Of a stretch of DNA of 64,000 nt, positions 1 through 6,096 are shown piece after piece. Under the pieces are notes generated by a model. That model was given only the letters and a program-made list of their open reading frames with translations. It had not been told where the DNA came from and ran no database searches. The stretch comes from Paenibacillus uliginis N3/975 (GTDB lineage: Bacteria > Bacillota > Bacilli > Paenibacillales > Paenibacillaceae), in NCBI RefSeq assembly GCF_900177425.1, contig NZ_LT840184.1, positions 2,046,238-2,110,237 of the forward strand, given 5' to 3'. The position numbers were made by a program, and so were the translations under genes. The number at the start of each line of letters is the position of its first letter. Positions within the stretch are counted from its first letter, which is position 1.

Positions 1-63
1 GCAACAGGGGCAACAGGGGCAACAGGGGCAACAGGGGCAACAGGGGCAACAGGGGCAACAGGG
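1..63 (+). repeat. Perfect 9-bp tandem repeat (seven copies) in the collagen stalk
   Basis: Seven identical copies of the nonamer GCAACAGGG (Ala-Thr-Gly) begin the window. Downstream triplets encode similar residues with varied codons, so the identity of this stretch points to recent slippage or recombination. The repeat may extend upstream of the window. Its 9-bp unit keeps the reading frame, so copy number changes would alter stalk length only. Confidence 0.9.
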
Positions 64-1065
64 GCTACAGGTGAAACAGGAGAAACTGGAGCTACAGGAG
101 CGACCGGAGTAACGGGATCAACCGGAGCCACAGGCGAAACAGGAGGAACTGGTGCAACAGGAGCAACAGGGGCGACAGGAGCAACAGGGGGAACTGGAGT
201 AACAGGTGAAACAGGAGCAACCGGATCAACAGGAGCAACAGGAGCAACAGGAGCAACCGGATCAACAGGAGCGACGGGAACCACGGGAGCAACGGGAGCA
301 ACAGGAGCAACAGGAGTAACAGGAGCGACAGGAACCACGGGAGCAACCGGAGAGACTGGTGGAACAGGGGCAACGGGAACCACGGGAGCAACAGGAGCAA
401 CCGGAGCAACGGGAGAAACAGGGGCAACCGGAGTAACAGGAGCCACGGGAATTACCGGAGTAACAGGGACAACCGGAGTAACAGGAGCCACGGGAGTTAC
501 CGGAGTAACGGGAGCAACGGGAACAACAGGGGCAACCGGAGTAACAGGAATAACCGGAATAACGGGGACAACTGGAGTAACAGGAGCTACAGGAGTAACA
601 GGATCAACCGGAGTGACTGGGGCAACGGGTGCTACAGGAGTGACTGGAGCTACCGGCAATGCCACAACGATTGGAGGAAGTGTTTTCTACAACAGTAATG
701 GAGTTGTAGAGACGATCCCTTCTAATTCTCCTCTCACATTTAACCAAAGTAGTTTGCAAGGGGTAACCTTTAATGGAACTACTACTATGACCATAGTTAC
801 TGCGGGTTATTATTATTTTGATTGGCAGGTTTCTTTGGATGTTGGGCAAACAGCACCTAATACTTTTGGCATCGTCATAAATGGTATTACAACAAACACA
901 GCCAATACGAATTCCAACTCGACAAATGCTGGGTTTTCTGGGTCAGCCGTTATCAATTTAGCAGTTGGAAATACTGTTCAGTTATACAACCTGTCTCCGA
1001 CTTCTAAAACAATTACAGCTCCTTCCATTGGAGCGAGAGTATCGATGTTCCGTATCGGGTCTTAA
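1..1065 (+). CDS. Collagen-like (Gly-X-Thr) surface/exosporium protein, 5' partial
   Basis: The frame is open from the first base, so the start codon and any signal or targeting peptide lie outside the window. The first 219 or so residues are an uninterrupted collagen-like run of about 73 Gly-X-Thr triplets, with X being Ala, Val, Glu, Ser, Gly, Thr or Ile. A C-terminal domain of about 135 residues follows, rich in beta-type sequence (AGYYYFDWQVSL, GNTVQLYNL, IGARVSMFRIGS). It resembles the C1q/TNF-like trimerising head of BclA-type exosporium glycoproteins. In that family the stalk Thr residues carry O-glycans and trimers form hair-like filaments on spores; that role is inferred here. The gene ends with TAA and is followed by an 11-bp inverted repeat. 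Location just upstream of rplS is unusual and suggests a lineage-specific insertion. The family call is firm; the precise function is not. Confidence 0.85.
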   Translation, partial: ATGATGATGATGATGATGATGATGETGETGATGATGVTGSTGATGETGGTGATGATGATGATGGTGVTGETGATGSTGATGATGATGSTGATGTTGATGATGATGVTGATGTTGATGETGGTGATGTTGATGATGATGETGATGVTGATGITGVTGTTGVTGATGVTGVTGATGTTGATGVTGITGITGTTGVTGATGVTGSTGVTGATGATGVTGATGNATTIGGSVFYNSNGVVETIPSNSPLTFNQSSLQGVTFNGTTTMTIVTAGYYYFDWQVSLDVGQTAPNTFGIVINGITTNTANTNSNSTNAGFSGSAVINLAVGNTVQLYNLSPTSKTITAPSIGARVSMFRIGS

Positions 1066-1079
1066 CGTGAATTGAATTA

Positions 1080-1134
1080 CGATCATACACTTACGTATGA
1101 GATGGATGAGTTCCCAACGGTTTGTGTATGATCG
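1080..1134. other. Inverted repeat downstream of the collagen-like gene
   Basis: An 11-bp perfect inverted repeat (CGATCATACAC at 1080-1090 and GTGTATGATCG at 1124-1134) encloses a 33-nt loop. No T-run follows, so it is not a canonical intrinsic terminator. It may stabilise the 3' end of the collagen-like mRNA. The rest of 1066-1327 shows no gene I can support. Confidence 0.5.
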
Positions 1135-1327
1135 CAAATTTGATGCCAATCGTGAACTAAAATGCTTTTTATCTGATTCATAGTGGATACCATTATGTTG
1201 TTACGCAATTGTTATGAAACTTTTCGTCTAATTTAGTTCTGGATTCAACATGAGGTGCATAGGATACAAGATTGGGTAATAATAATTTGTAGCGAATGGT
1301 TATTGAACTTTTAGGAGGATTATGATC

Positions 1328-1474
1328 ATGGCAGAAAACAATTATGTAGAACAATTTAAAAGCGAAAATGAACAGGATGATGATGTGCAATTTCATACAG
1401 TAGATGATATTTTGGCATATTACAACGACCGACATACATCTCATACAGACAAAACGGAAGATACCGTAAATTAA
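1328..1474 (+). CDS. Acidic 48-residue small protein, function unknown
   Basis: A 48-codon ORF (MAENNYVEQF...) starts at the second of two nearby ATGs. AGGAGG at 1313-1318 is 9 nt from this ATG but only 3 nt from the one at 1322, which favours 1328. The peptide is strongly acidic and polar, with a DDD run and a DDILAYY motif, no membrane segment and no cysteine. An intrinsic terminator begins 56 nt after the stop, so it looks like the last or only gene of a small transcription unit. I do not recognise the family. The ribosome binding site and the terminator support a real gene; a link to the collagen-like gene upstream is only positional. Confidence 0.6.
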   Translation: MAENNYVEQFKSENEQDDDVQFHTVDDILAYYNDRHTSHTDKTEDTVN

Positions 1475-1529
1475 AAAATAAGTTACTTAGGGTTTGAACG
1501 TTACTTGTCAGTTTTATGTAAGAATAATC

Positions 1530-1574
1530 AACCACTCTTAAGGATCTGTTTTCCTCCAAGAGTGGTTTTTTTAT
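1530..1574 (+). terminator. Intrinsic terminator after the 48-residue ORF
   Basis: The 10-bp stem AACCACTCTT (1530-1539) pairs with AAGAGTGGTT (1558-1567) and is followed by a run of T. It separates the collagen-like/small-ORF region from rplS. Confidence 0.85.
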
Positions 1575-1619
1575 TGTTCCCCCATTGCGACGGATAAATG
1601 ATCGTAGAGTACAAAATAC

Positions 1620-1648
1620 TTGCTTCTGCCCATGATTTATGTTAATAT
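1620..1648 (+). promoter_or_regulatory. Sigma-A type promoter of rplS
   Basis: TTGCTT at 1620-1625 and TAATAT at 1643-1648 are separated by 17 bp. Lying after a terminator and about 100 bp before rplS, it would make rplS independent of upstream transcription. Confidence 0.6.
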
Positions 1649-1659
1649 TTCTTTTGTTG

Positions 1660-1745
1660 TGAATACGGTGGTCCGCTGCGGATAATGATGGGGAACAAGA
1701 GGTTTTCCGGAAGAGGCAAGAACGCCTGTGTGAGAGGAGGGAGTC
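1660..1745 (+). promoter_or_regulatory. Possible L19 autoregulatory leader of rplS
   Basis: The leader between the promoter and rplS contains short self-complementary pieces, among them AGGC/GCCT at 1714-1727 just before the AGAGGAGGG ribosome binding site. Firmicute rplS genes are known to carry an L19 leader at this place. Identity with that family is not proven from the sequence alone. Confidence 0.35.
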
Positions 1746-1749
1746 CTAG

Positions 1750-2094
1750 ATGAATATCGTACAAGCGATTACTCAAGAGCAACTTCGCAAGGATATTCCG
1801 AGCTTTCGTCCTGGCGACACTTTAAAAGTGCACGTTAAGGTTATCGAGGGATCTCGTGAACGTATCCAGTTGTTCGAAGGTGTTGTAATTAAACGTCGCG
1901 GTGGCGGAATCAGTGAGACTTTTACAGTTCGTAAAATTTCTTACGGTGTTGGTGTGGAAAGAACTTTCCCAATCAACTCGCCTAAAATCGAGAAAATCGA
2001 AGTGGCTCGCCGTGGTAAAGTGCGTCGTGCGAAGCTTTATTATCTTCGTGAACTGCGCGGTAAAGCAGCGAGAATTAAAGAAATTCGTCGTTAA
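1750..2094 (+). CDS. rplS: 50S ribosomal protein L19
   Basis: The 114-residue product begins MNIVQAITQEQLRKDIP and has the basic, conserved body of bacterial L19 (RPGDTLKVHVKV, IQLFEGVVIKRRGGG, GVGVERTFP, YYLRELRGKAARIKE). L19 sits at the 30S-50S interface and contributes to intersubunit bridges. Length is normal for the family. The ATG is preceded by AGAGGAGGG at 1733-1741. The gene has its own promoter and is closed by a strong terminator, so it appears monocistronic here. In B. subtilis rplS follows trmD; here a collagen-like gene and a small ORF lie directly upstream instead. Confidence 0.97.
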   Translation: MNIVQAITQEQLRKDIPSFRPGDTLKVHVKVIEGSRERIQLFEGVVIKRRGGGISETFTVRKISYGVGVERTFPINSPKIEKIEVARRGKVRRAKLYYLRELRGKAARIKEIRR

Positions 2095-2106
2095 TCAACT
2101 GACGGT

Positions 2107-2143
2107 AAAAGGGGCTTGTACGAATATACAAGCCCCTTTTGTA
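2107..2143 (+). terminator. Intrinsic terminator of rplS
   Basis: A 14-bp stem (AAAAGGGGCTTGTA at 2107-2120 with TACAAGCCCCTTTT at 2127-2140) has a 6-nt loop and ends in T residues. Confidence 0.9.
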
Positions 2144-2197
2144 TATCCAAAAATGATTATATGCTGTAGCTCATCAATACAGAGAGGACGGTGAATT

Positions 2198-2815
2198 ATG
2201 CAGCAGGATACAAATCAAGAGACATTTGAAACGAACGAGGCAGAGAAACCGGTTAAGAAGAAAAAGAATGAAGTGGTGGAATGGCTTAAAGCTCTTCTTA
2301 TTGCATTAGTTCTTGTGGTTCTCATTCGCTGGCTTCTCTTTAAACCATTCATTGTGCAAGGACCGTCAATGCAGCCTAACTTTGTAACGGGACAGAAGCT
2401 CATTGTCAATGAGATCCTGTACGATATCCGTAAACCGGAGCGTGGAGAAGTTGTCGTATTCCATGTGCCTTCTGAAGGAAGAGATTTCATTAAGCGGGTA
2501 ATTGCAGTAGCCGGAGATACAGTTCAGGTTGAAGGAGACAAAGTACTCGTTAACGGAAAGCCTGTTAATGAAACCTACATACAAGAGGCTATCGATCAGG
2601 CACATGCAGATGACAGGCTCTATAACAGTACGGACTTCCCGAATGCGCATTTCTCGGATGGAACGGTACCTGAAGGTCATGTGTTTGTAATGGGTGATAA
2701 TCGTTCCAATAGTACAGACAGCCGGATGATCGGTTATATTCCATTGGAAGATATCGTAGGCCGGGCTGACCTGATTTTTTGGCCGATAAAAGATATTGGT
2801 TTGATTAAGAACTAG
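2198..2815 (+). CDS. lepB: Type I signal peptidase
   Basis: This membrane-bound Ser/Lys protease removes signal peptides from secreted proteins. After a charged 28-residue cytosolic N-terminus comes one membrane segment (about residues 29-48). The catalytic serine is Ser57 in the GPSMQPN motif and the general base is Lys99 in the GRDFIKRVIAVAGD box; the later GDNRSNSTDSR box is also present. The 205-residue length fits Gram-positive SipS-type enzymes. GAGAGGACGG lies before the ATG. The lepB-rbgA-rnhB order is as in related Firmicutes. The gene follows the rplS terminator; I did not find a clear promoter in the short gap. Confidence 0.95.
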   Translation: MQQDTNQETFETNEAEKPVKKKKNEVVEWLKALLIALVLVVLIRWLLFKPFIVQGPSMQPNFVTGQKLIVNEILYDIRKPERGEVVVFHVPSEGRDFIKRVIAVAGDTVQVEGDKVLVNGKPVNETYIQEAIDQAHADDRLYNSTDFPNAHFSDGTVPEGHVFVMGDNRSNSTDSRMIGYIPLEDIVGRADLIFWPIKDIGLIKN

Positions 2816-2864
2816 CAGGGAATATAAAGAATAATGGATTTGGAATTTTTGTGAGGTGACGACG

Positions 2865-3731
2865 TTGACGATACAATGGTTTCCAGGACATATGACAAAA
2901 GCACGCCGTCAAATACAGGATAAACTGAAGTTGATTGATGCTGTTATTGAGCTGATCGACGCCAGACTGCCGTTATCTAGCCGCAATCCGATGATCGACG
3001 ATATTTTGCAGGGAAAGCCGCGACTGATCATTATGAACAAGGCGGATCTGGCAGATCCTGAGGTGACTCGTCAGTGGCTGACGCATTTTAAAGAACAGGG
3101 CCATACGGCATTCCCGGTAGACGCTTCGACAGGCACGGGTGTTAAAGATATACCAGATCAGGTGAAACTGCTGCTTAAAGAGAAAATCGACAAACAGATA
3201 GCCAAAGGTATGAACCCTCGGGCCATGCGTGTTCTGATTGTAGGTATTCCGAATGTAGGTAAGTCCACCTTGATCAACCGATTGGCAGGGCGCAGTATTG
3301 CTGCTACAGGAGACCGTCCGGGTGTGACTAAGGGCCAGCAGTGGATTAAGGTTGCGGGTGGTGAAATGGAACTGCTCGATACGCCGGGTATTTTGTGGCC
3401 GAAGTTTGAGGATCAAAATGTTGGATACCGTCTCGCAGTGACTGGGGCCATCAAGGAAGAAATATTGAACGTCGAGGATATTGCCTTTTTTGCGGTTAAA
3501 TACTTGTCTAAATATTACTGGGAACCCATGAGCGAGCGATTTGATCTGAAGCAGCGTCCAGAGGATTTTGAGAATCCGGATGAGATTGTGACAGTGATGG
3601 AGGACATTGGCCGTAAGCGCGGTTGTATCATGAGCGGTGGGCGAGTGGATTTGGAAAAAGCTTCGAGCGCCTTTTTACGTGAACTGCGGGCAGGAAAAAT
3701 GGGTCGCTTCTCAATGGAATCACCCTATTAA
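2865..3731 (+). CDS. rbgA: Ribosome biogenesis GTPase RbgA (YlqF)
   Basis: RbgA is a circularly permuted GTPase needed for late 50S subunit assembly. The motif order shows the permutation: NKAD (G4) at residues 58-61 precedes GIPNVGKST (G1) at 127-135 and DTPG (G3) at 172-175. I place the start at TTG 2865, because GTGAGGTGA at 2851-2859 is correctly spaced and the resulting N-terminus, MTIQWFPGHM, matches the family; a GTG at 2856 lies inside that ribosome binding site. The 288-residue length is normal. Its terminator has been split by an insertion sequence, so transcripts may run into the element and towards rnhB. Confidence 0.95.
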   Translation: MTIQWFPGHMTKARRQIQDKLKLIDAVIELIDARLPLSSRNPMIDDILQGKPRLIIMNKADLADPEVTRQWLTHFKEQGHTAFPVDASTGTGVKDIPDQVKLLLKEKIDKQIAKGMNPRAMRVLIVGIPNVGKSTLINRLAGRSIAATGDRPGVTKGQQWIKVAGGEMELLDTPGILWPKFEDQNVGYRLAVTGAIKEEILNVEDIAFFAVKYLSKYYWEPMSERFDLKQRPEDFENPDEIVTVMEDIGRKRGCIMSGGRVDLEKASSAFLRELRAGKMGRFSMESPY

Positions 3732-3790
3732 TTGAACATTGGAAACCACCGGTAATGAAGTGACCCCATAAAGTTAGACAGGTTATGTCA

Positions 3791-4603
3791 TTAGGCGACT
3801 TGTTGGGCATGAATTCGGTACTGTACCGGACTCATGCCTTTTAGTTTTGCCTTAATACGCTTGTTGTTGTAATAATCGATGTATTTTGATAGCTCTTTTT
3901 TAAAATGTGCGATACTTTCAAATTCCTTTAAATACAGAAATTCAGATTTCATGATGCCAAAGAAGTTCTCGATGACAGCGTTGTCGTAGCAGTTACCTTT
4001 TCGGGACATACTTTGCTTGATACCGCATTCTTTGAGGGCATGACGATACTGTTTCATCTGATAGTGCCAACCTTGGTCAGAATGAATAAGGGGCTTATCT
4101 TCATCTGTTAATCGGCTACATGCTTGATCTAACATCGTTGAAACAAGCGAGTAGACCGGTCTTGAACCGATCGTATACGTAATAATTTCACCATTGTATA
4201 GATCTAGCATTGGAGATAAATACAGCTTTTCTCCAAATAATTTAAACTCTGTAATATCTGTAACCCACTTCTCATTTGGCTTTTCAGCGTAAAAGTTACG
4301 TTCTAATATGTTCGGTGCAATCTTGCCAACCGTCCCTTTGTACGAACGATATTTTTTCATGCGTACCAAGCATTTTAATCCCAATACTTTCATCAAACGT
4401 TGTACCTTTTTATGATTCACACGGTATCCACGATTCACTAACTCGTCACGAATACGACGATAACCATAGCGCCCCTCATGCTCCTCATAAATGGCTTGGA
4501 TAATGTCTTTTAACTCCGTATCTCTATCTGGCATCCCAAACGTTTTTACCGCGTAATAATACGTGCTACGAGGGATATCTGCTAGCTGTAGAAGTGCTTT
4601 CAC
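3791..4603 (-). CDS. IS150-type transposase OrfB, DDE catalytic domain
   Basis: This is the integrase-like half of the IS3-family transposase. The catalytic triad is visible as Asp116 (WVTDIT), Asp176 (IHSDQGWHY) and Glu212 (NAVIENFFG), with the usual 35-residue spacing between the second Asp and the Glu. An HTH_21-like region (EEHEGRYGYRRI) precedes it. The same frame is open further upstream and overlaps the end of OrfA, so the working transposase is expected to be an OrfAB fusion made by a -1 frameshift at 4687-4693 rather than a protein starting at this ATG. No stop or frameshift damage is seen. Confidence 0.93.
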   Translation of the reverse strand: MKALLQLADIPRSTYYYAVKTFGMPDRDTELKDIIQAIYEEHEGRYGYRRIRDELVNRGYRVNHKKVQRLMKVLGLKCLVRMKKYRSYKGTVGKIAPNILERNFYAEKPNEKWVTDITEFKLFGEKLYLSPMLDLYNGEIITYTIGSRPVYSLVSTMLDQACSRLTDEDKPLIHSDQGWHYQMKQYRHALKECGIKQSMSRKGNCYDNAVIENFFGIMKSEFLYLKEFESIAHFKKELSKYIDYYNNKRIKAKLKGMSPVQYRIHAQQVA

Positions 4604-4629
4604 CGAAAATTCGTTCCTTAGTTCATAGA

Positions 4630-5148
4630 CTACTTGAGCTTTGTCTTGTTTGGTGATTTTTCCTTGTTTTGAACTAAGGCATTCAACTTTTTTAAATATG
4701 CATTCTCCATTCGTAAACGCTCTACCTCTGCATGTAAAGCCTCTACAGATCCTTCTACTAACGTTTGATTCTTTTGTTTATTAGATTCTTTTTTCATGGG
4801 TGAACGCCCCTTTTTCTTTGGTTGTAGAGCGTCCATTCCATGTAATTCTAAGCTCCTTTGCCAGCTTAAAATGGTACTATGACTCGCAATATTAAATACC
4901 GCAGCCGTTTCTCTAACAGACGTCCCAAATTCGTTCATATAATTAAGTACGTCTAGTTTAAACTGTACAGGATATGATGTATAGCCCTTTTTAAAAGCTT
5001 CATCACCATGATGCTCATATTGTCTAATCCAGTTTAAAAAGACAGTATGGTGAATACCTATGGATTTTGCGATAGCTTTTAAGCTGTCGGATCCCTTTTG
5101 GTAACGCATAACTGCTTGTATTTTTTCATCTGTACTGAATCTGGTCAT
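4630..5148 (-). CDS. IS150-type transposase OrfA, DNA-binding domain
   Basis: The 172-residue product has two helix-turn-helix segments, one near the N-terminus (SLKAIAKSIGIHHTVFLNWI) and one centred on TSVRETAAVFNIASHSTILS, then a basic linker and a leucine-zipper-like stretch (VEALHAEVERLRMENAYLKKL). In IS3 elements OrfA binds the terminal repeats and, with OrfB, forms the OrfAB transposase. GGAGGTG lies before the ATG. The slippery heptamer lies near the end of the frame, as in IS150. Confidence 0.92.
   Translation of the reverse strand: MTRFSTDEKIQAVMRYQKGSDSLKAIAKSIGIHHTVFLNWIRQYEHHGDEAFKKGYTSYPVQFKLDVLNYMNEFGTSVRETAAVFNIASHSTILSWQRSLELHGMDALQPKKKGRSPMKKESNKQKNQTLVEGSVEALHAEVERLRMENAYLKKLNALVQNKEKSPNKTKLK
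4687..4693 (-). other. Programmed -1 frameshift site (A AAA AAG) joining OrfA and OrfB
   Basis: On the minus strand the heptamer A AAA AAG occurs in the OrfA frame as TTA AAA AAG. A slip of -1 there continues in an open frame (VECLSSKQGK...) directly into OrfB. This is the frameshift signal known from IS150 and other IS3 elements. Confidence 0.85.
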
Positions 5149-5203
5149 ATAAAAACTGCACCTCCAATAGTTAGATGGTGTCTAACAATTGGGGTGCAGT
5201 TCA

Positions 5204-5394
5204 TAACGGTGGTTTTTTTGTGATGTTTTTCCGTTAAGTGACGGATATACAATTATTGAAGAGCTTAAGGATGGGTGGTTGTCCACGGCTGCATATGATA
5301 TGATTTATCTAATAGAGTTGTAGATTCGAAGTAATAGGTAGCGAGACAGAAGATTGAATCAGAAGCCTTACTTGCAAGGCATCGAGGAGTTATT
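5204..5394 (+). other. Region between the insertion sequence and rnhB
   Basis: The 191 bp contain the right half of the split rbgA terminator and no supported ORF. A TATGAT hexamer at 5299-5304 could be a -10 element, but no convincing -35 is correctly spaced from it. How rnhB is transcribed after the insertion is therefore unclear. Confidence 0.5.
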
Positions 5395-6015
5395 ATGATG
5401 AGTGATTTGTTGTTATATGAACGTGAGTACTGGACCCAGTATGTACATATTGCAGGAATTGATGAGGTAGGGCGAGGTTGTCTGTTTGGGGATGTTGTTG
5501 CGGCTGCGGTTATTCTGCCAGAAGGATTAGTTATTGAAGGAATTAATGATTCAAAGAAGTTGAGCGCTAAGAAGCGTGATACTTTGTATGATCTTATTAT
5601 GGAGCAAGCGCTTGCTGTCGGCGTTGGGCAGGTGGATGCTGAAACAATCGATCGGATTAATATAAAACAGGCTGCCAGGTTGGCAATGAAAATGGCTTTG
5701 GAGCAGTTGGTGGTAACTCCACAATTTTTGCTAGTCGATGCGGAAAAGGTAGACTGTGACATACCGCAGCTTGCCATCATTAAAGGAGACGCCAACAGTC
5801 AATCCATTGCAGCAGCCTCTATTGTAGCGAAGGTAACACGCGATCGACTGTGTGAAGGATCTTGGAATACCGCTTATCCAGAGTACGGAATCGCCATACA
5901 TAAGGGATATGCGACTAAACTGCATCGTGAGCAGATTTCCATTCACGGTCCAACACCGCTACATCGGCGGAGTTTTTTGAAAAATATTGAAGTTGAACAG
6001 TTGTCTCTATTTTAA
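5395..6015 (+). CDS. rnhB: Ribonuclease HII
   Basis: RNase HII cuts RNA in RNA-DNA hybrids and starts removal of misincorporated ribonucleotides. The 206-residue product has the metal-binding Asp23-Glu24 in IDEVGRGCLFG, Asp115 in LLVDAEKVDC, and the KGDANSQSIAAASIVAKV block. The CLFG variant of the more usual PLAG does not affect the metal ligands. GAGGAG lies before ATGATG; either ATG could serve, giving a one-residue difference. Upstream context has been altered by the insertion sequence, whereas relatives have rbgA and rnhB adjacent. Confidence 0.95.
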   Translation: MMSDLLLYEREYWTQYVHIAGIDEVGRGCLFGDVVAAAVILPEGLVIEGINDSKKLSAKKRDTLYDLIMEQALAVGVGQVDAETIDRINIKQAARLAMKMALEQLVVTPQFLLVDAEKVDCDIPQLAIIKGDANSQSIAAASIVAKVTRDRLCEGSWNTAYPEYGIAIHKGYATKLHREQISIHGPTPLHRRSFLKNIEVEQLSLF

Positions 6016-6024
6016 AAATCCTGT

Positions 6025-6053
6025 GCAGCCCGCCTTGTAAAAAGGCGGGCTGC
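6025..6053 (+). terminator. GC-rich hairpin after rnhB (weak or non-canonical terminator)
   Basis: A perfect 12-bp stem (GCAGCCCGCCTT at 6025-6036 with AAGGCGGGCTGC at 6042-6053) has a 5-nt loop but no T-run. It could stabilise the 3' end or cause partial termination before ylqG. Confidence 0.5.
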
Positions 6054-6096
6054 TGCCGATATATAAGAAAAATGGATGTTTGGGGAGGAACAAATC

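Larger units (their letters stand above)
3756..5203 (-). mobile_element. IS3-family, IS150-type insertion sequence, apparently intact
   Basis: The 1,448-bp element carries two transposase frames on the minus strand, joined by a slippery heptamer. The ends are 25-bp imperfect inverted repeats: left 3756-3780, TGAAGTGACCCC... ending GTTAGACA, and right 5179-5203, whose complement starts TGAACTGCACCCC and also ends GTTAGACA. The element begins TG and ends CA as is typical of IS3. A 3-bp direct repeat TAA flanks it (3753-3755 and 5204-5206). Intact ends, a matching target duplication and undamaged frames suggest recent insertion and possible activity. It lies in the loop of the rbgA terminator. 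Confidence 0.93.
3743..5219 (+). terminator. rbgA intrinsic terminator split by the insertion sequence
   Basis: The left stem half AAACCACCG is at 3743-3751 and the right half CGGTGGTTT, followed by T residues, is at 5207-5219. Removing the element and one copy of the TAA duplication gives a perfect 9-bp stem with a GTAA loop and a T-run. The two halves now lie about 1.45 kb apart and cannot work as a normal terminator. Confidence 0.85.

Noticed and set aside
92..427. Leucine-rich 111-residue open frame on the minus strand
   Set aside because: It is the mirror of the Gly-X-Thr repeat of the collagen-like gene; codon repetition keeps the complement open. There is no ribosome binding site.
1..600. 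Short direct repeats that might suggest a CRISPR array
   Set aside because: The units are 9 bp, coding, without unique spacers; they are collagen triplets.
1258..1266. CATAGGATA resembling a sigma-K -10 element before the 48-residue ORF
   Set aside because: No AC-type -35 is found at the required distance, so the match is too weak to call a sporulation promoter.
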